8,666 bases of DNA from positions 1 through 8,666 of the forward strand of contig JABIWH010000067.1 in NCBI GenBank assembly GCA_018701215.1, written 5' to 3'. Under the pieces are notes generated by a model. It was not told the origin of the DNA. It worked only from the letters and a program-made list of their open reading frames with translations, and did not search any database. The position numbers were made by a program, and so were the translations under genes. Of this stretch, positions 5,525 through 8,666 are shown one piece after another (within the stretch, counting starts at the first letter, position 1; the number at the start of each line of letters is the position of its first letter). Source of the DNA: Rhodospirillaceae bacterium. GTDB taxonomy: Bacteria > Pseudomonadota > Alphaproteobacteria > GCA-2731375.

Positions 5525-6826
5525 CTACTCCGCGGCTTCGGCGGCTTGTGCCTGGAACTGCTCGGATTCGGTGGAACCGGTCAACGCCGTGGTCGATGAG
5601 GTGCCACCCATGATGGTCTGGTTGACCTGATCGAAGTAACCGGTGCCCACCTCGCGTTGATGACGCGTGGCGCTGTAGCCGGTGGCCTCGGAAGCGAACT
5701 CGGCGTTCTGCAGCTCGGAATACGCCGCCATGCCGCGGTCGCGGTAGCCTTGGGCCAGTTCGAACATGGAGTGGTTCAGGCTATGGAAACCGGCCAGGGT
5801 GATGAACTGGTACTTGTAGCCCATGGCGCCGATCTCACGCTGGAAGCGTGCGATATCATCCTTGTCCAAGGCCGCGCCCCAATTGAACGAGGGGGAGCAG
5901 TTGTAGGACAACAGCTGGTTCGGGTATTCCTTGCGGATCGCTTCGGCAAAGGTTTTCGCCTGTTCCAGATTAGGGGTCGAGGTTTCCATCCACAGCAGAT
6001 CAGCATACGGGGCATAAGCCAGACCGCGTGCGATGCTGCGCCGCATGCCTTCGCCTTCGCCGTCTTTGTGCTTATAGAAACCTTCCGCCGTGCGCTCGCC
6101 GGAGATGAAGTCACGGTCGCGGGGATCCACGTCCGAGGTCAGCAGCTTGGCGCTATCGGCGTCCGTGCGGGCCAGGATGATGGTGGGCACGCCCATGACG
6201 TCGGCCGCCAGACGGGCTGCCTTCAGGTTGGCAATGTGCTGCTGCGTGGGGATCAGGACCTTGCCGCCCATGTGGCCGCATTTCTTTTCGGAGGCCAGTT
6301 GATCCTCGAAATGTACGCCGGCGGCACCCGCTTCGATGTAGGCCTTCATGATCTCGAAGGCGTTCAGCACGCCGCCAAAGCCGGCTTCGGCATCGGCAAT
6401 GATGGGCGCGAACCAATCGATGTTGCCTTCGCCTTCCATGCACTGGATCTGATCGGCGCGTTGCAGGGTCTTATTGATGCGCTTGGCCAGTTCCGGTCCG
6501 CTATCGGCGGGATAGAGGCTTTGATCAGGGTACATCGCGCCGGCATTATTGCTATCGGCGGCAACCTGCCAACCGGAAAGATAAATCGCTTTTAGCCCGG
6601 CCCGGATCATCTGCATGGCCTGGTTGCCCGTCATGGCGCCCAGGGAATGCACGTAATCTTCGGTTTGCAGCAGTTTCCACAATTTCTCGGCACCGTTGCG
6701 GGCCAGGGTGTGCTCTACCTTGATGGAACCTTGAAGTTTCTTTACATCTTCCACACTATAGTCGCGTTGGATGTCGTTAAAGCGACCTTCCGGGGCGGAA
6801 ACAAGTTGTTCAATGGTCTCGCTCAT
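5525..6826 (-). CDS. aceA: Isocitrate lyase
   Basis: Isocitrate lyase splits isocitrate into glyoxylate and succinate, the first step of the glyoxylate shunt needed for growth on acetate and fatty acids. The 433-aa length fits the short bacterial form (E. coli is about 434). The catalytic loop KKCGHMGGKV is at residues 181-190 with the active cysteine at 183. Other family elements are SGWQVAADSN (84-93), WFAPIIADAEAGFGG (138-152), HFEDQ (172-176), ARTDA (219-223), NCSPSFNW (309-316) and TLAGFHSLNHSMF (343-355), covering the magnesium and substrate sites. All key residues I can check are present. The start is supported by AGGAG (6834-6838) seven bases before ATG. It is divergent from a ScfR-type regulator and followed by its own terminator, so it is probably monocistronic. 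Malate synthase is not in the window. Confidence 0.98.
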   Translation of the reverse strand: MSETIEQLVSAPEGRFNDIQRDYSVEDVKKLQGSIKVEHTLARNGAEKLWKLLQTEDYVHSLGAMTGNQAMQMIRAGLKAIYLSGWQVAADSNNAGAMYPDQSLYPADSGPELAKRINKTLQRADQIQCMEGEGNIDWFAPIIADAEAGFGGVLNAFEIMKAYIEAGAAGVHFEDQLASEKKCGHMGGKVLIPTQQHIANLKAARLAADVMGVPTIILARTDADSAKLLTSDVDPRDRDFISGERTAEGFYKHKDGEGEGMRRSIARGLAYAPYADLLWMETSTPNLEQAKTFAEAIRKEYPNQLLSYNCSPSFNWGAALDKDDIARFQREIGAMGYKYQFITLAGFHSLNHSMFELAQGYRDRGMAAYSELQNAEFASEATGYSATRHQREVGTGYFDQVNQTIMGGTSSTTALTGSTESEQFQAQAAEAAE

Positions 6827-6959
6827 GGTTTAGCTCCTGCTGCTTGTATATACGCCAAATCAGCGTTGATAAGGGTTTTGACGGTATTGCATTGCCCTTG
6901 CGCCGAGATATGCCGGTTGCCGGGATGGAAGGCAAATAGAAAAGTGTCATCTTGATAAT

Positions 6960-6999
6960 TTTGCAAATTTTAAGCTTGTAATTTAGTAAATATTGTAAA
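6960..6999. promoter_or_regulatory. Candidate ScfR/RamB operator cluster
   Basis: TTTGCAAA, a perfect 8-bp palindrome, is at 6960-6967. I recall this core from RamB sites in corynebacteria and from the paired TTTGCAAA-N4-TTTGCAAA motif of the related regulator PccR in Rhodobacter. Degenerate copies follow: CTTGTAAT (6975-6982, 5 of 8), TTAGTAAA (6983-6990, 6 of 8) and ATTGTAAA (6992-6999, 6 of 8). The spacing differs from the 12-bp period of the PccR pair. The perfect core overlaps a candidate -35 of the regulator gene, consistent with autoregulation. Confidence 0.5.
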
Positions 7000-7023
7000 T
7001 AATCGTGTTGATAATTGATCATC

Positions 7024-7028
7024 GGAGG
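7024..7028 (+). promoter_or_regulatory. Ribosome binding site of the ScfR-family gene
   Basis: GGAGG lies five bases before the ATG at 7034. It is a strong Shine-Dalgarno sequence and fixes the start of the regulator, which then reads straight into its helix-turn-helix domain. Confidence 0.85.
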
Positions 7029-7033
7029 CGCCT

Positions 7034-8473
7034 ATGTCGGTGGAAAAAAAGGCCATGTTGGGCCATAAGGTGCGGCGCTATCGCCAGGAACAAGGCCTGA
7101 GCCAGACGGAAATGGCGGAGATGCTGGAGATCTCGCCCAGCTATCTGAATTTGATCGAACATAATCAACGCCCCGTGACGGTGCCGCTGCTATTCCGGCT
7201 GGGACAGGTCTTCCCCATTGATCTGCGGGATTTCGCGCAAGACGAAGCTGCCGCCCTTGCCGCTGGTTTGCGCGAGGTGTTCTCCGACCCAATGTTCGAG
7301 GGACTGAAAGTCCGCGAGCAGGAGATCCGGGAGGTGGCGGAAGTTTCGCCGGCCGCGACACAGGCGGTGATGAACCTGTACAAGGCCTATGCGGAAATGC
7401 GCGAAGACAGCCAGGCTATTGTGGAAAGCATGGCCGATCCGCGCAAACTGCAGGGCCTTGATAGCCAGGTCTTTCCGATCGAAGAAGTGCGGGATTATCA
7501 GCAGTCCCAGTCGAACCATTTTCCGGAACTGGAAACGGCGGCCGAGGCCCTGTGGCAGGATGCGAAACTGGATAGCGCTGACCTCTATCAGGGGCTGGTC
7601 CGGCATTTACAGGCCACCCATGGCATTGGCGCCAAGGTCATGCCGGTCGACATCATGGGAGAAACCCTGCGGCGCTATGATTTTCATCGCCGCCGGGTGC
7701 TGCTCTCGGAAATGCTGCCGGCTTCGGGCCGCTGTTTTCAATTGGCGGTGCAATTGGCATTGTCGGGGCAGGCGGAGTTGTTGGACCGTATGGTGGACAA
7801 GGCCGGTTTGTCGTCACCCGATGCCAAGAAATTGTTCCGCATTGGTTTGGCGGGCTATTTTGCCGGTGCCCTGTTGATGCCCTACGAAGCCTTTTTGGCC
7901 TCGGCCAACGAGCTCCGTTACGATCTGGAGATCCTGCAAAACCGCTTTGGCGTCAGTTTCGAACAGGTCTGCCACCGCCTCAGTACCTTGCAGCGCAAGG
8001 GTGCCCGCGGCGTGCCGTTCTTTTTTATCCGCATTGATCATGCCGGCAATATCTCGAAGCGTCTCAGCGGCGCCGGCTTTAACTTCGCGCGCTTTGGCGG
8101 CACCTGTCCGCGCTGGGTCATTCATGATGCCTTCCGTTCGCCCGGCGGCATTCATACCCAGCAGGCCCGCATGCCTGATGGCAGCGCCTTTTTGACCATT
8201 GCCCGCACCGTGGATCCGATCCTGGGCGGCTATCGCGGACGGCAGCCGCGGTTGGCGGTCGCGGTGGGTTGCGACATGGCCCAGGCAAAGCATTTGGTTT
8301 ACGGCGACGGCAAGGATTTGAAGAACAAACAAGCCGCGACCGAGGTCGGGGTTTCCTGCCGGGTCTGTGAGCGTCTGGATTGCGGCCAGCGGGCCCATCC
8401 GCCCTTGAACCATCGTTTGCGTCTGGATGAAAATGTTCGCCGGATAGCACCTTTCGCCATCGCGCCAAGTTGA
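7034..8473 (+). CDS. XRE-type transcriptional regulator, ScfR/RamB family
   Basis: The 479-aa protein has the three-part build of short-chain fatty acyl-CoA regulators. An XRE helix-turn-helix fills residues 9-62, with SQTEMAEMLEISPSYLNLIE at 23-42. A central region resembling the IrrE/ImmA fold includes GRCFQLAVQLAL (232-243) and GYFAGALLMPYEAFL (274-288). The C-terminal ScfR domain (DUF2083, from about 300) ends in CRVCERLDCGQRAHPP (442-457) with Cys442, Cys445 and Cys450. Where ImmA proteases carry HEXXH, this protein has QLAVQLAL, so the peptidase site is lost and the fold probably serves as a ligand pocket. Characterised relatives include RamB, which controls glyoxylate-cycle genes, and PccR, which responds to propionyl-CoA metabolism. 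Divergence from aceA and the TTTGCAAA site between them make isocitrate lyase the likely target. Activator versus repressor and the exact acyl-CoA cannot be read from sequence. Confidence 0.9.
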   Translation: MSVEKKAMLGHKVRRYRQEQGLSQTEMAEMLEISPSYLNLIEHNQRPVTVPLLFRLGQVFPIDLRDFAQDEAAALAAGLREVFSDPMFEGLKVREQEIREVAEVSPAATQAVMNLYKAYAEMREDSQAIVESMADPRKLQGLDSQVFPIEEVRDYQQSQSNHFPELETAAEALWQDAKLDSADLYQGLVRHLQATHGIGAKVMPVDIMGETLRRYDFHRRRVLLSEMLPASGRCFQLAVQLALSGQAELLDRMVDKAGLSSPDAKKLFRIGLAGYFAGALLMPYEAFLASANELRYDLEILQNRFGVSFEQVCHRLSTLQRKGARGVPFFFIRIDHAGNISKRLSGAGFNFARFGGTCPRWVIHDAFRSPGGIHTQQARMPDGSAFLTIARTVDPILGGYRGRQPRLAVAVGCDMAQAKHLVYGDGKDLKNKQAATEVGVSCRVCERLDCGQRAHPPLNHRLRLDENVRRIAPFAIAPS

Positions 8474-8493
8474 CATCTTTGCTGGGTTTGGAG

Positions 8494-8523
8494 CGCGGCG
8501 GATTGTCGCATTTCGCCGCGTTT
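8494..8523 (+). terminator. Possible terminator after the ScfR-family gene
   Basis: CGCGGCG (8494-8500) pairs with CGCCGCG (8514-8520) around a 13-base loop and is followed by TTTGAT. The stem starts 20 bases after the stop codon. The T tract is short, so termination may be weak. Confidence 0.5.
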
Positions 8524-8527
8524 GATC

Positions 8528-8548
8528 TAGACCATTTTCGAGATTGAT
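8528..8548. mobile_element. Probable end of an IS630-family element
   Basis: The transposase stop lies at 8549-8551, and IS630-family ends normally lie within a few dozen bases of it and abut a duplicated TA. A TA at 8528-8529, inside CTAG, is the best candidate. The element end would then run GACCATTTTCGAGATTG from 8530. The other end is outside the window, so neither the inverted repeat nor the TA duplication can be verified. Confidence 0.35.
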
Positions 8549-8666
8549 TTATGCATATCCGTCATGTCGAATGAAGTTACGGCATTCTTCTTGCGAGGTT
8601 CCCTCAAGGATAGCGCCGATGCGGTTCCACAAGCCATCGACCGTTCTTTCTTCGGCGGCTTTGAGA
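8549..8666 (-). CDS. IS630-family transposase, C-terminal end (partial)
   Basis: The minus-strand frame entering from the right edge reads ERTVDGLWNRIGAILEG, then EECRNFIRHDGYA and a TAA stop (8549-8551). The pattern R-T-V-x-x-L-W-x-x-I-G, followed by E-C-x-N-(Y/F) and H-x-G-Y, is the characteristic tail of IS630-family DDE transposases. Only 39 codons are inside the window. The catalytic DDE residues and the start lie beyond 8666, so I cannot say whether the copy is intact. It converges on the ScfR-family gene, with 75 bases between the two stop codons, so the insertion did not disrupt the regulator. Confidence 0.85.
   Translation of the reverse strand, partial: LKAAEERTVDGLWNRIGAILEGTSQEECRNFIRHDGYA

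Larger units (their letters stand above)
6827..7033. promoter_or_regulatory. Divergent aceA / scfR promoter region
   Basis: This 207-bp region separates two divergent start codons and must hold both promoters. The half near the regulator (about 6945-7020) is markedly AT-rich. It contains TTGATAATT twice (6952-6960 and 7008-7016) and GTAAATA twice (6986-6992 and 6995-7001), besides the TTTGCAAA site annotated separately. A possible plus-strand promoter is TTGCAA (6961-6966), a 17-base gap, then TAGTAA (6984-6989), but the match is poor. For aceA the minus strand has TATATA (complement of 6847-6852) near the gene without a good -35. The layout suggests one regulator controlling both directions. 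Confidence 0.6.

Noticed and set aside
5657..6595. 312-codon open frame on the plus strand opposite aceA
   Set aside because: It is the antisense of a fully conserved isocitrate lyase, has no family motif, and its composition follows from GC-rich codon use on the other strand.
7814..8476. 220-codon minus-strand open frame opposite the ScfR-family gene
   Set aside because: Antisense shadow; the plus-strand frame encodes the conserved ScfR domain with its cysteine cluster.

Overview
The window looks like a chromosomal segment from an alphaproteobacterium, possibly of the Rhodospirillales. I infer this from the GC-rich coding DNA with strongly AT-rich promoter regions, from an isocitrate lyase gene divergent from a ScfR/RamB-type regulator, and from the hyuA-hyuB pair. 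No rRNA or tRNA is present to fix the taxonomy. Apart from the regulator, every gene is on the minus strand.

Layout. Positions 1-850 are a zone of gene remnants. It holds a histidine kinase fragment that has lost its sensor half, three GATAAC repeats at an exact 11-bp period, a small palindrome next to a GGGGTCAG motif, and the C-terminal piece of a PaaI-like thioesterase carrying a run of 12 G. Two hairpin terminators (764-842) close a small, probably real 75-codon gene (852-1079). Then come hyuB (1282-2919) and hyuA (2916-5024), overlapping by ATGA and encoding the two subunits of an ATP-dependent hydantoinase/oxoprolinase-type enzyme. A 70-aa lipoprotein gene (5134-5346) lies just ahead of them.

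Isocitrate lyase aceA (5525-6826), ended by a clear minus-strand terminator (5394-5435), is divergent from a 479-aa ScfR-family regulator (7034-8473). The 207-bp region between them carries a perfect TTTGCAAA, the half-site I recall for this regulator family (RamB, PccR), plus several degenerate copies. The simplest reading is that the regulator senses a short-chain acyl-CoA and controls the glyoxylate shunt, and perhaps itself. The right edge enters the 3' end of an IS630-family transposase (8549-8666), inserted shortly after the regulator.

I do not see a wholly new system. The points most worth a second look are the regulator's likely operators, the 11-bp-period repeats beside the broken kinase, the uncharacterised 75-aa protein, and the substrate of HyuAB.
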